This document shows positions 30,021 through 39,140 of a stretch of DNA of 41,501 nt, in pieces (the first letter of the stretch is position 1; every line of letters starts with the position of its first letter). Source of the stretch: an uncultured Lachnospiraceae bacterium (GTDB lineage: Bacteria; Bacillota; Clostridia; Lachnospirales; Lachnospiraceae); the NCBI GenBank assembly GCA_900320485.1, contig ONSO01000005.1:1-41501 (forward strand), in the 5' to 3' direction. The notes under the pieces were generated by a model. It saw only the letters and a list, made by a program, of their open reading frames with translations. It did no database searches and was not told the DNA's origin. The position numbers and the translations under genes are program-made.

Positions 30021-31586
30021 TTATTTCACGGCCGGGATCATGATAGTCAGTTCTTTTCCGTCCATTAGGCCCGTGAATTCATAGGTGGGCTGATAGAAGC
30101 CCTTGGAATCGCAGACGTAAGTTACGTCAAAAGCCGTGATCTGCAGGTCATGGCTTTTTTTCGTGGAAAAATCCTCATCCGGAACGTCATGAAAGGAGTA
30201 GGGATAACAATTAAATTTACCGTTTTGGATCCTCTCATAGGCTTCCCGGGGGCTGATGAGGGGATATTCTTTTACGGGCGTACAAGCGATCAACTGGTAT
30301 CTCACGCTGGCAATGCCGGCACTGCCGCGGTAGTCGCAGGAGACAAAGCCCATAAGAACTTCGCCATCCGCAGGGACTATGTCATAGGAAAAGCGGTACC
30401 ATCCGTTTCCTTCTTCCTGGAAGGTAACCTCGGAGGCATTCGGAAGCCCGATCCCCATGGCCGTCAGAGCTTCGCGGATCTCTGCCTCGGAAGCACCGGA
30501 TATGCCGGCTGCACTTGCCGGAGCCATGGACTTGTCATCTGCATTTGCTAAAGCCGCCGATGCGCCATCCGCATTTGTCTGATCGGCAGGCTGATCTTCC
30601 GCGCGTTCTTGAAGCCCGGGGGCATCCGGTTCCTTGGGAAACAGGACGGAAAAGTTATTTAAGTAATAGCTGCCGCCTTGACGGGCAAGGATCAGGGAAT
30701 AGTTACCGTCTTCGGAATATAGGAAGACTTCGTTGTCATAAGCATCCGTGCGGTCTGCCCGGAGGCTTGTCCCAAGGGAGTGGAAGATTTCCTCGCCGCG
30801 GCTCGTTATCTCAGCGGTGGTCAGGCGTCTGGACTGATAGACCATTCCTGCGGTTTCTTCCGGGGAGAAGGCGAGGCTTGAGGTAACGTGCAGGTATTTT
30901 TTGTTGATCGTATCTAAGGGAAGGTAGGGGTGCACGCCCAGCTCCCGGAAGTAATGGCAGGCAAATATGATGAGAAAAGCGCCGGCCGTCAGAAGAAGCG
31001 GGAGCTGCGCCAACAGCACCTTGCTCCATTTGACGCCCGGCGCCTTTTTGATCTTGGAAAGGATCTGCCATCCCAATAAAAAGATGCCGTAACCGATCAG
31101 GGCGCCAACGGTGTTTCCTAAAAGGTCATCGGGTTCAAACATGCCGCGCTTTGTCACAAGCTGGAGAAGCTCGATCGCCAGGGAACTTCCAAAGGCAAGT
31201 ATCAGGACCTTCCAGCCCTTCCGAAGGCTTTGAAAGCCCAGGGGAAGTAAAAAACCCAAGGGAAGGAACATGCAGAAATTAAGCAGTATGTTTCTCCAGG
31301 AGCCCGCAGACCAACGGATCCAGGCTTCCCGATAGGAGTAAAACAAGGAATAAACAGGTTCCCGTTCCATGGAAGGGAACCTGTAAAAAATGGTGGCACT
31401 TAGTACCACAAAGGCATAGCAGAGTAAAATTCCCCAAAAAAGAAGGCGGCCAAAGGGCAGCCGCCGCGTTCCCTTCATAAGTTTCCGGTAGATGAAAAGA
31501 TATCCTACCGCGTACAGCAGCAGTACTGCCGCAAGGCCACCGGTTGCGAAGGTAAGGCCTAAGGAGAGCACTGTTTCAAAACGCAT
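30021..31586 (-). CDS. VanZ-like membrane protein with C-terminal outside domain
   Basis: 521 residues. Residues 1-220 form the VanZ module with its hallmark blocks: a helix after ATIFYRFPSMEREP, ILLNFCMFLPLGFLLPLGF, AIELLQLVTKRGMFEPDDLLGNTVGALIGY. After the last helix (LLLTAGAFLIIFACHYF) comes an outside part of about 300 residues with an Ala/Asp/Asn-rich linker (about 325-365) and two beta-rich halves. VanZ relatives give low-level glycopeptide resistance in enterococci, but most members have unknown roles. It is the last gene after the GntR-ABC operon, 19 bp downstream of the permease, so it likely shares its control. Confidence 0.85.
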   Translation of the reverse strand: MRFETVLSLGLTFATGGLAAVLLLYAVGYLFIYRKLMKGTRRLPFGRLLFWGILLCYAFVVLSATIFYRFPSMEREPVYSLFYSYREAWIRWSAGSWRNILLNFCMFLPLGFLLPLGFQSLRKGWKVLILAFGSSLAIELLQLVTKRGMFEPDDLLGNTVGALIGYGIFLLGWQILSKIKKAPGVKWSKVLLAQLPLLLTAGAFLIIFACHYFRELGVHPYLPLDTINKKYLHVTSSLAFSPEETAGMVYQSRRLTTAEITSRGEEIFHSLGTSLRADRTDAYDNEVFLYSEDGNYSLILARQGGSYYLNNFSVLFPKEPDAPGLQERAEDQPADQTNADGASAALANADDKSMAPASAAGISGASEAEIREALTAMGIGLPNASEVTFQEEGNGWYRFSYDIVPADGEVLMGFVSCDYRGSAGIASVRYQLIACTPVKEYPLISPREAYERIQNGKFNCYPYSFHDVPDEDFSTKKSHDLQITAFDVTYVCDSKGFYQPTYEFTGLMDGKELTIMIPAVK

Positions 31587-31605
31587 GATGATTTCCTCCT
31601 AAGGA

Positions 31606-33915
31606 TCAGTCATAATAATATTCTTGCACGGCATCAGGCATGCTTTCTTCGGCGTCTGCCGGCTGCTCCGCATAATAAGCGCTGTTTACCGTAGCGTTCT
31701 CTACCATCTTATTTAGGAGTGAAAGAGGGAGCTTTCCGTATTTTACGTAAACGTCCACGTTTCCGCCGGTTTCCAGCTCAGCCCATCCGATTCTTACGTA
31801 ATCCAAGGTCAGGGCGTCGCTGTAGTCTCCCCAGATCAGATAAGGCTCCAGCTCCTTTAAGAAGGAGGCGTCATTTTCAAAAAAGATCCAGTGAGCAAAG
31901 GAATAATAATTATGCTCTATGCCGGTAGGGGCTTTTGCGGGCTCGGACAAGGGAGTCCCCGTTTCGCCGTAGCCATAATGGCGGTAGATGGCGTTCTTTA
32001 CGGAATCACCCGGGTAAAGAGTGGCCTCCTCGCTAAATTCCACGCGGGTTACGTCCTCCGGGTAGGGATCCCACTGCGACTTCGGATACCAGCTTTTTAC
32101 TAACTGAATGGTATTTTCATACCAATAGGGAATCTGATAATAGTGGCCTATCCTGCTTCCGTCGGACGATCCATAATAGAAAACCAGCGTAAACAGGCGG
32201 CTGTCACGAAAGAGGTATTCCATGCTCCGGTGCGCTTCAAAATCTTTGTGATACGCATCCGTCAATTCCCTGATTTTTGCGGCATCGTCGATCTGCTCGT
32301 CAATGGTAAAGGATCTGGAGAGCAGGATGCTGTGAGGATAGCCGTATTTCATGGATTTCAAGGGATAATAGGTCTCGGCATATTCCTCTGATTCCAAAAA
32401 AGGCCTAAGGAGCTCGAGGTCTTCAAAGCTTAGCTTATATCTGCGGCTGTAGGAGCCGTGCTTTGTGTTGACTTTTACGTTTAAGTGCCGGTAAGATCCG
32501 AGTTGCCGGTTGTTTGCGTTGACGCAGGCCGTAAGAAGGGCATGGATCTGATCCGGCGTAGCGCTGGTTATGGCAGCAATGGGTTCATTGCCATCTGCAA
32601 GTAACTTGTTGGTGACGGGGTCATACTGGTAGCGAAGCTCTGACAACCCCTGTACGTAGATGGAGATGCCGGTCAGGTCTTCCTTTTTAGGGAGGCGGTT
32701 GTCAAAGCCCGTTACGTCGAACATCATGCATAAGAGCAGGGCCAGGGTTGAAGCCAATACCAAAAAGTACTGAAGCTTATGGGAAAATACCTCCTTGAAG
32801 GTACCGTGGTAAATTACGTTAAGGATACAGAAGGTAATGGCGGTTCCAAACAGGGCGCCAAAAACCATCCAGGGGAGCCTTGGTCTGGCCGTTTGATAAA
32901 AGAGCAAGGCAAGTCCGGTGCCGCCCAGCAGGGAGATAAAGAACCGGAAGAAGATCCGGACGCCCTTAGCCTCCAGGCCGCGTTCCGCCAGCTCGCTGGG
33001 ACGCTTTAAGTAGAGCAGGTACGCCAGTATAAGGTTTACCAGCATAATGACAATGCCTGCCAGCAAATGCCAAAGATACGTCGGGACGGGCAGATCTGAG
33101 GACGCCCATTCAACGAGTAAGATCACGGGCGTCGTAAAGGGCGAAAGAACGTGGAGCGGGTGTGTAAAGGCAGTCGTGTCCGTAATATAAACGGTATCGT
33201 AAAAATCATATGCCAACACCATGACGGCTCCTGCCATGACAAAGACCAAAAGCCCATAGGAAAAGGCGCCAACGAGCGCGTTGATCACGTTGCCGGAGAG
33301 CATGACGGGAACAAGGCAGGCGTGATAAATAATGAGAAAACACAGAGCCAGTCGGAGGAGCATGCGCATCACGCTTACAAACAGGGATCCCAAAAGCGCA
33401 CCCTGCATGTAAATGGAAGCTTCCACAAAGAGTAAAAGGCTGCAGGCAAGGGCAGGCACAAACCAAATGAGAAATCCGTTCAGCCAAATGGCGGTAAAGA
33501 GCTTGCACCTGGATACGGGAGCGCTGTGGTACAGATCCACCATCCGCTTATGATACAGGAAGTAAAAGCCAAAGATCGCCACGATCAAGGCGCCGACAAT
33601 GGCGATGATCCCCATAAGAACTAAGAGATAGGAGGACAGACAGTACCGGCAGTTTTCCAGCTTTCCCTGATAATATTGTTCCAACGTCATGAGAAATTCG
33701 CCGGAGAGGGCATAAACCTTGTCACCGACAATCCTGACGGAGGCATTTCGATAGTCATAACGCCCGAAAAAGGCAAACAAAAAGGCTACGGGGCCGGCGA
33801 AGAAGGAGCCAAGAATGGACAGGGCCAGCATCCAGTGTTTATGGTGCAGGTCCTCACGCATCAGACTCCAAAGCGATATGCCGGATCTATTATTGGTAGA
33901 GCTTTGTGAAGTCAT
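31606..33915 (-). CDS. Large ABC transporter permease
   Basis: 769 residues. Six to eight hydrophobic segments lie in residues 30-340 (for example LALSILGSFFAGPVAFLFAFFG and YGLLVFVMAGAVMVLAYDF), with DLYHSAPVSRCKLFTAIWLNG, a motif of ABC-2 permeases linked to YtrB-like ATPases. A further helix near 350-405 leads to a C-terminal outside domain of about 350 residues without a recognised fold. GGAGG lies 9 bases before the ATG, inside the end of the ATPase gene, which it overlaps by 26 bp. Its partner is the ATPase at 33890; the substrate may be a cell-wall antibiotic, judging from YtrA-type operons. Confidence 0.83.
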   Translation of the reverse strand: MTSQSSTNNRSGISLWSLMREDLHHKHWMLALSILGSFFAGPVAFLFAFFGRYDYRNASVRIVGDKVYALSGEFLMTLEQYYQGKLENCRYCLSSYLLVLMGIIAIVGALIVAIFGFYFLYHKRMVDLYHSAPVSRCKLFTAIWLNGFLIWFVPALACSLLLFVEASIYMQGALLGSLFVSVMRMLLRLALCFLIIYHACLVPVMLSGNVINALVGAFSYGLLVFVMAGAVMVLAYDFYDTVYITDTTAFTHPLHVLSPFTTPVILLVEWASSDLPVPTYLWHLLAGIVIMLVNLILAYLLYLKRPSELAERGLEAKGVRIFFRFFISLLGGTGLALLFYQTARPRLPWMVFGALFGTAITFCILNVIYHGTFKEVFSHKLQYFLVLASTLALLLCMMFDVTGFDNRLPKKEDLTGISIYVQGLSELRYQYDPVTNKLLADGNEPIAAITSATPDQIHALLTACVNANNRQLGSYRHLNVKVNTKHGSYSRRYKLSFEDLELLRPFLESEEYAETYYPLKSMKYGYPHSILLSRSFTIDEQIDDAAKIRELTDAYHKDFEAHRSMEYLFRDSRLFTLVFYYGSSDGSRIGHYYQIPYWYENTIQLVKSWYPKSQWDPYPEDVTRVEFSEEATLYPGDSVKNAIYRHYGYGETGTPLSEPAKAPTGIEHNYYSFAHWIFFENDASFLKELEPYLIWGDYSDALTLDYVRIGWAELETGGNVDVYVKYGKLPLSLLNKMVENATVNSAYYAEQPADAEESMPDAVQEYYYD

Positions 33916-34792
33916 ATCCTTTTACCTCCATTTCGCTGATAAAGATTTCTTCCAAGGTCAGGGGCAGAAGCTCCCAAAAGACGGGCTGCAGCTCCATCTG
34001 CAGCTTTGAAATGTCACTGCTTTTTCCGCGCAGGGTCAGAGTGGTGAGCGTGCCGGTCTGCTCTTTTTGCAGGATGGGGAACTGTGTCCCGATGCGCTCA
34101 AGATCCTCCGGAGCCCTCAGCACGCATTGAAGCTTAAAGATGCCAAGCTTCATGGAATCCAGGTCCTTGGAGAAAAGGATGCCGCCCTTGTGAAGGAGGC
34201 CTACGTGGTCGCATACGTCCTCCAGCTCCCGAAGGTTATGGGAGGCAATGATGGGGGTCAGTCCGCGGTCAGCCATCTCTTTTATAAAAAGGCTCTTGAT
34301 GGCCTGACGCATGACGGGATCCAGGCCGTCAAAGGTTTCGTCACAGAGCAGATACTTGGTGCCGGCACTGACGCCCAGCATGACGGATAGCTGCTTTTTC
34401 ATGCCTTTGGAAAAGGTATTGATCTTGCGCTTGGGATCAAGGCTTATGGTCTCCATGAGCTTCAGAAAACGTTCCTTGTCGAAGCGGGGATAGACGGTCT
34501 GGTAGTAGCGGACCATGTCCATGGGCGTGCCGCTGGCAAAGAAGAACTGGTCGTCGGAGACGTAAAAAAGCTTGGATTTTGCACTCGGGTTCTCATATAC
34601 TTTTTCGCCATCTACCTTTACCTCGCCCTCATCTGGGGAGAAGACGCCGCAGATGGTCCGCATCAGCGTACTTTTTCCGGCGCCGTTGGTGCCGATGAGG
34701 CCAAAGACCTGACCCTCTTCAATGTTTGCCGTAACGCTTTTCAGGGCCGTGATATCGTCAAAGGTTTTTGTTACGTTATTGATCTCAATCAT
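33890..34792 (-). CDS. ABC transporter ATP-binding protein, YtrB-like
   Basis: 300 residues with Walker A GTNGAGKST, a Q-loop FYVSDDQFFFASGTPMDMVRYY, the signature TFSKGMKKQLSVML, Walker B KYLLCDETFDGLDP and switch His in IIASHNLREL. The SKGMKKQ signature in place of LSGGQ is usual for YtrB and related exporters. The start at ATG 34792 has AGGAGG 8 bases upstream and begins MIEINNVTKTF; the longer open frame upstream runs inside the regulator gene in another frame. It overlaps the GntR gene by 8 bp and the permease by 26 bp. Confidence 0.94.
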   Translation of the reverse strand: MIEINNVTKTFDDITALKSVTANIEEGQVFGLIGTNGAGKSTLMRTICGVFSPDEGEVKVDGEKVYENPSAKSKLFYVSDDQFFFASGTPMDMVRYYQTVYPRFDKERFLKLMETISLDPKRKINTFSKGMKKQLSVMLGVSAGTKYLLCDETFDGLDPVMRQAIKSLFIKEMADRGLTPIIASHNLRELEDVCDHVGLLHKGGILFSKDLDSMKLGIFKLQCVLRAPEDLERIGTQFPILQKEQTGTLTTLTLRGKSSDISKLQMELQPVFWELLPLTLEEIFISEMEVKGYDFTKLYQ

Positions 34793-35216
34793 GGTTGGTT
34801 TCCTCCTGGGTTTCGGATTCCGGATCATTCCGCAAGACTGGCGGGGAAGGCGGCGCATTGTCATAGACTTCCCGGGCCATGGCAAGTACCGCGTCCAGGG
34901 CAAGCCCCGACGTCCGGGCCTTTTGCAGTGCCTCCTCCAGCTGAGAGCGGGCAATGCTTTGATAGCCCTTTTGCCAGTCGCTCCGGTCCGTTACGTAATT
35001 TCCACGGCCAACGACGGTGTAGATATAGCCGTCCTGTTCCAGTTGGGCGTAGGCACGCTGAATGGTGTTGGGATTAATGGAAAGATCCATGGCCAACGAG
35101 CGCACGGAAGGGAGCTTCGCATTGGATTCCAAGGCGCCGCAAATGATCAGCTGTGCCAGCTTTTCCGCCACCTGCTCATAAAGGGGGCGTTTGTCGCGAT
35201 AATCAATTACAATCAT
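34785..35216 (-). CDS. GntR-family regulator, YtrA subfamily
   Basis: 143 residues. The winged HTH reads RPLYEQVAEKLAQLIICGALESNAKLPSVRSLAMDLSINPNTIQRAYAQLEQDGYIYTVVGRGNYV, diagnostic of YtrA-type GntR proteins. The short helical tail (about 75-143) is too small for a ligand-binding domain, as in YtrA. It is the first gene of the ABC operon and lies directly behind a palindromic operator at its own promoter, so it should repress the operon. ATG 35228 is in frame, but GAGAGG before ATG 35216 fits better. Confidence 0.92.
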   Translation of the reverse strand: MIVIDYRDKRPLYEQVAEKLAQLIICGALESNAKLPSVRSLAMDLSINPNTIQRAYAQLEQDGYIYTVVGRGNYVTDRSDWQKGYQSIARSQLEEALQKARTSGLALDAVLAMAREVYDNAPPSPPVLRNDPESETQEETNHD

Positions 35217-35263
35217 GTGGCCTCTCATTCTGCCCGAACGGGCCTTAAAAAGGATAAAAAAAT

Positions 35264-35290
35264 AAGTGTACTAACTCGCTTAGTACACTT
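35264..35290 (-). promoter_or_regulatory. GntR/YtrA operator
   Basis: AAGTGTACTAA, five bases (CTCGC on the plus strand), TTAGTACACTT: a perfect 11-bp inverted repeat. It begins one base after the -10 box, so it covers the transcription start, where a bound repressor blocks initiation. YtrA-type regulators bind palindromes of this length and kind. Confidence 0.85.
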
Positions 35291-35319
35291 ATAATACAGC
35301 CGCCATTTTTATTTGTCAA
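35291..35319 (-). promoter_or_regulatory. Strong sigma-A promoter of the GntR-ABC-VanZ operon
   Basis: On the minus strand, a perfect TTGACA (35314-35319), a 17-bp spacer and TATTAT (35291-35296). It starts 10 bp after the stop codon of the CapA-like gene, so that gene has no room for a separate terminator. Confidence 0.85.
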
Positions 35320-35328
35320 GAAAAAAAT

Positions 35329-36684
35329 TTATTTCCAAAGATCGCCCCAGACTTCATTGCAAAGGTTGGTGCAATAAGCATAAGAAAAAGCGGGATCCTG
35401 GCTGCATATACTATTTTCCGCGGCCAGCTCCTCGTTGTAGGAGGCAAGGGGCCAGGTGGTCACGCCGTCCTGACCGGGGGTTAGATGGCACACAAGGGCG
35501 GTGACGTCATAATCCGCAATGAAGACGTTGCCGTCATCACCGCGCTCTAAGGTAACGCCGGCCATGCCGCCAACCATGCGGTTTGCAATGCCGCTTCCGG
35601 AGGAGGAAGTCCAGTTCACGAAGTTTCCAAGAGAATAATAGACCAGCATGGAATGGCCGCTTTCCTCATCCGTGAGCATTTCCACGGGTTCGATCACGTG
35701 AGGGTGGGTCCCCAGGACCAGGTCCACGCCGTTTTCTAAAAAGAGCTTTGTCCATTTCGCCTGAGATGCATCCGCCGTGAGCCTATATTCCGTGCCCCAG
35801 TGGGGGCATACCACGGTAAAATCTGCCACGGACTCGGCGTACTGAATGTCCGCGATCACCTTCTCCTTGCTCAGCAGATCCACGGCGTAAGGCATGTCCT
35901 GAGGGAGGGCGATGCCATTTGTACCGTAGGTGTAATTGAGAAAGGCGATTTTCATGCCGTCCTTTTCGTAAATAAAAAGAGGATCATCGGGAGCATCGTG
36001 AATGCCGAGAACTTGAATTTCCGGATGAGCGCTTTCCCAGTAGCGAAGGCAATTGACAACGCCTGCCTTTCCTTTGTCCAGGGCGTGATTTGTGGCATGG
36101 CAGATGACGTCAAAGCCTGCTTCCGCGAGGTCGTCCCCGACCTCATAGGGAGCATTAAAGGCGGGATATCCGCTGATGCCAAGCTCCGTGCCGCCAAGGA
36201 TCACTTCCTGATTGACCAGGGCCAGGTCTGCTTCGGAGATCAGGTCCTTCGTATGCTCAAAAATGGCGTCGTAGCTGTAGGAGCCGTCTTCCCGTTTTGC
36301 ACTTTTTTCAACGGGGACGTGCAGGAGAATGTCCCCCACCATGAGGAGCGTGACCTGCGGGGAAGCCGGGGCGACGGGATCAGGAGAAGACGTGCCGGGT
36401 TCGACGGCGGCTGGATCCTGAAAGCCTGGGCCGACGGGATCCGGATAGGACGTGCCGGGTTCACTGGCAGTGGGATCCTTGGTTGCAGGTTCCAAAGACG
36501 ACTGGCCGGGGCCTGCCGCAGAGGATTCCAAAGAAGATGCGCCGGGTTCCCCGGCAACAGGTTCCTGAGAGGACAAGGCCGGCAATCCCGCGGCAGCATC
36601 AAAATCCGGCTGGGGCGTTTTGGCGCCGCAGCCGGTGGTTGTTAAAAGAGCGATGAGAAGGATTGAAATAATTCGTTTGCGCAT
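35329..36684 (-). CDS. CapA-like lipoprotein (poly-gamma-glutamate synthesis family)
   Basis: 451 residues with a lipoprotein signal (RKRIISILLIALL, lipobox TTTGC). A Pro/Ser/Glu/Gly-rich linker with repeated EPGTSxPDPV (about 25-115) leads to the PGA_cap domain, a calcineurin-like fold: MVGDILLH, SEADLALVNQEVILGG, FDVICHATNHALDKG, VCPHWGTEY, GVDLVLGTHPHVIEP and YYSLGNFV. All metal-binding residues appear intact. CapA helps poly-gamma-glutamate export in Bacillus, but no capBC genes are near, so an envelope hydrolase role is as likely. It overlaps or nearly overlaps the upstream c-di-GMP gene (the longer frame starts at 36699, ATGA overlap); I prefer ATG 36684, which has GAGG 9-10 bases before it. 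Confidence 0.88.
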   Translation of the reverse strand: MRKRIISILLIALLTTTGCGAKTPQPDFDAAAGLPALSSQEPVAGEPGASSLESSAAGPGQSSLEPATKDPTASEPGTSYPDPVGPGFQDPAAVEPGTSSPDPVAPASPQVTLLMVGDILLHVPVEKSAKREDGSYSYDAIFEHTKDLISEADLALVNQEVILGGTELGISGYPAFNAPYEVGDDLAEAGFDVICHATNHALDKGKAGVVNCLRYWESAHPEIQVLGIHDAPDDPLFIYEKDGMKIAFLNYTYGTNGIALPQDMPYAVDLLSKEKVIADIQYAESVADFTVVCPHWGTEYRLTADASQAKWTKLFLENGVDLVLGTHPHVIEPVEMLTDEESGHSMLVYYSLGNFVNWTSSSGSGIANRMVGGMAGVTLERGDDGNVFIADYDVTALVCHLTPGQDGVTTWPLASYNEELAAENSICSQDPAFSYAYCTNLCNEVWGDLWK

Positions 36685-36695
36685 TTCTTTTTTCC

Positions 36696-38972
36696 TCATG
36701 AAACTGCCTTGTCCGGGAAGACGTATTTTTCAAAGTCTTCCACGGGCATGGGTTTTGCAAAGTAGTAGCCCTGGAAGAGCTTGCATCCCATGTCAGACAG
36801 GATCTGGTATTGATTTGGAGTCTCCACGCCTTCCGTAAGTGATCCGATGCCAAGCTCGTCGGAAAGGTGGATGATGTTTTGGACAATGGTCTTTGCCTTA
36901 TATTCATTGCGGGACTTGCTGAGGAACATCATGTCGATCTTTAAAACGTCCACGGGCATGTCCTTTAAGAGATTCAGGGAAGAGTACCCGCTGCCGAAAT
37001 CATCCATCTCCACGATGAAGCCGGCACGCTTTAAGTCGTGGAAGATTTCCATTCGCTTTTCCACGTCCGTCATCATGACGGTCTCGGTGATCTCGATCCG
37101 GAGCCTTGCGGGCTCTATTCCGAATTCCTTCACCAGATTCTTTAATTCCTCAGGCACGTCCATGAAATAGAAGTCTCTGGGAGAAATGTTGACGGAGAGG
37201 AATAAGGAGGTATTTTTCCATCTTGCAAGCAGTTCGCAGGCGCAGCGCCACATGTACCGGTCGATCTCGCTGATCATGCCGTTCTTTTCAAAAACGGGAA
37301 TAAAGGTTCCGGGAGAGAGAAAGCCGTGCTCCGGATGGAGCCAGCGGACAAGGGCCTCCGCGCCGACTACGGTACCCGTCAGATCTACAATGGGCTGGAG
37401 GTAAGGGCGGAGCTGCTTAGTGGCAATGGCATCCCGGAGCTGTGCGGAGATCTTTTGGTCCCAAAGGGCCTTGCTCCGCATGGCGTCATCATAATATGCC
37501 ACGTGCTTCTGGTAATCCTCCTTGATGGAGGACAGGGCCAGGTGGGCACGGTCAAACATGACGGATACGTCCAGATCCTTTTCGGTTACGACGTAGATGC
37601 CCAGATGGACCAGAACGTGATGGGAGAGGTGATTCTTTTTTACTTCAAAATTGCTGAGATCCTGTTCGACGCAGTGAGGATCAAATTCGTTCACGGGAAT
37701 GCAGACCCCAAAGGTGTCGCCGGCGATCCTGCCGCAGACGCCTCTTTTGCAAAGGCTGGACTGGATCCATTCCGCGATGCGCTGAATGGCATAGTCGCCA
37801 AAAGCGCTTCCAAAAACGTCATTTACGATCTTGAAGCCGCGCACGTCCACAAAGATCACCATGTAGGTTTCCTCCGGATTCTCCAGAAAGAGCTCCCGGA
37901 CCTCATGGTAGAGATATTCCCGGGTGTGAAGGCCGGTTAAGGTATCGTGAGTCGTGTTATACAGCTCCTGACGGAACTGGCGCTGTTCCTCCGTATTGTC
38001 GCGGACGCTGAGGAAGGAACCGGCAGTCCGCCCGTTTTCATCCTTTATCACGCGCCTTTCCAAAACGTAATATTTGGCATCTTCGCCAATGCCGATGATC
38101 TTCTTCACGGAACCGTCCTCCCGGAGTTCGCAGATGCCAAAGAGGGACGTCAGCTTTTTGGGGACCTGTTCCAATTCCTTGTCCGTAATGCCGGCCAGAT
38201 CAAGTCCCGAGGGATTCGCCCAGATGCATTGCCCTGAGGCGTCAAAAAAGTACAAGGATTCCGACATGTCGGAGGCGATGCCCGCCAGCATGCTGTCGAG
38301 GAGCCGCATGGGCCTGTAGTGCAGGGCGAAATAGTAGATCAAAAGCCCAAAGAAGGCAAAGCCGATCATGGATCTGTCCACGGGGGTACGGGAGAAGATG
38401 AAAAAGGTTTGCCACAAAGAGAAGAGGACTAAAGTGATAAAGATCACGGAATATTTCTCCGAATCGATCCTGGCGGAACGGAAGGTCTTGTAGGCAAAGA
38501 TCAGGATGACGGCGGCAAGAATGCCATAATCCAGGACACGGTGAAAAGCCTGGCCCAGATGGGGAACCAGCCGGTAATAGGGATAGCCCTCCACGATGAT
38601 GCATTCAGTACCGAATGCCTGACCGAGGAAGGGATTGGCTACATATTGCGCGATATCCAGAAAAACGATGGCAAGCACAAGATCACGCATCCATTTTTTG
38701 GACCAGGATAGCCCACAATAGCGGAAGGTAAAGTGAATCAGGGTCAGCACCACAAAGTCCATGCCAAGAAAGTAAACGTAGTATCCGACGGTGGGAAGAA
38801 GAGCACTGGTGGAGGCCACGATCAGAAGGTTTCCGGTCAGCGGAAGGGTCAGTGTCCCGATCAAGGCGGCAACACTGCTGCCGATCGCCCTGGGTGAACG
38901 TCTTGCCATAAAAGAGCAGACGGTCAGCGTGATGATCAGAAGCAAAAAAATAACGGTAAAGATACTTCTCAT
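36696..38972 (-). CDS. Membrane c-di-GMP phosphodiesterase with degenerate GGDEF
   Basis: 758 residues: seven or so N-terminal helices (histidine-kinase 7TM-like, about 1-215), a PAS domain (about 230-340, YFFDASGQCIWANPSGLDLAG), a GGDEF domain (about 345-500) and an EAL domain (about 510-755). The GGDEF motif is AGDTF, so cyclase activity is unlikely. The EAL side looks active: EALVRW, SVNISPRDF, EITETV, DDFGSGYSSL, LKIDMMF and TEGVET are all present. It should cleave c-di-GMP in response to a membrane signal. The start is ATG 38972 behind GGAGG; an earlier TTG is in frame. Its stop overlaps the CapA-like reading frame, so c-di-GMP breakdown and CapA appear co-regulated. Confidence 0.93.
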   Translation of the reverse strand: MRSIFTVIFLLLIITLTVCSFMARRSPRAIGSSVAALIGTLTLPLTGNLLIVASTSALLPTVGYYVYFLGMDFVVLTLIHFTFRYCGLSWSKKWMRDLVLAIVFLDIAQYVANPFLGQAFGTECIIVEGYPYYRLVPHLGQAFHRVLDYGILAAVILIFAYKTFRSARIDSEKYSVIFITLVLFSLWQTFFIFSRTPVDRSMIGFAFFGLLIYYFALHYRPMRLLDSMLAGIASDMSESLYFFDASGQCIWANPSGLDLAGITDKELEQVPKKLTSLFGICELREDGSVKKIIGIGEDAKYYVLERRVIKDENGRTAGSFLSVRDNTEEQRQFRQELYNTTHDTLTGLHTREYLYHEVRELFLENPEETYMVIFVDVRGFKIVNDVFGSAFGDYAIQRIAEWIQSSLCKRGVCGRIAGDTFGVCIPVNEFDPHCVEQDLSNFEVKKNHLSHHVLVHLGIYVVTEKDLDVSVMFDRAHLALSSIKEDYQKHVAYYDDAMRSKALWDQKISAQLRDAIATKQLRPYLQPIVDLTGTVVGAEALVRWLHPEHGFLSPGTFIPVFEKNGMISEIDRYMWRCACELLARWKNTSLFLSVNISPRDFYFMDVPEELKNLVKEFGIEPARLRIEITETVMMTDVEKRMEIFHDLKRAGFIVEMDDFGSGYSSLNLLKDMPVDVLKIDMMFLSKSRNEYKAKTIVQNIIHLSDELGIGSLTEGVETPNQYQILSDMGCKLFQGYYFAKPMPVEDFEKYVFPDKAVS

Positions 38973-39055
38973 GCGCCGCCCTCCTTTCATGGTAAAAAAA
39001 GGGCAGAACAAACAGGATCCAACAAGTGGCCTAATTGCCCTACCCTATTTAAGTT

Positions 39056-39084
39056 ATTATAGCAGAAATGTCCGAAAAGTACAA
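39056..39084 (-). promoter_or_regulatory. Sigma-A promoter of the EAL-CapA operon
   Basis: Minus strand TTGTAC (39079-39084), 17 bp, TATAAT (39056-39061), 84 bp before ATG 38972. Confidence 0.75.
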
Positions 39085-39140
39085 GCAAAAACATGAATAT
39101 TTCTGACATTTCACAACGAAAGAAGAAACGCGCGCCGGGA

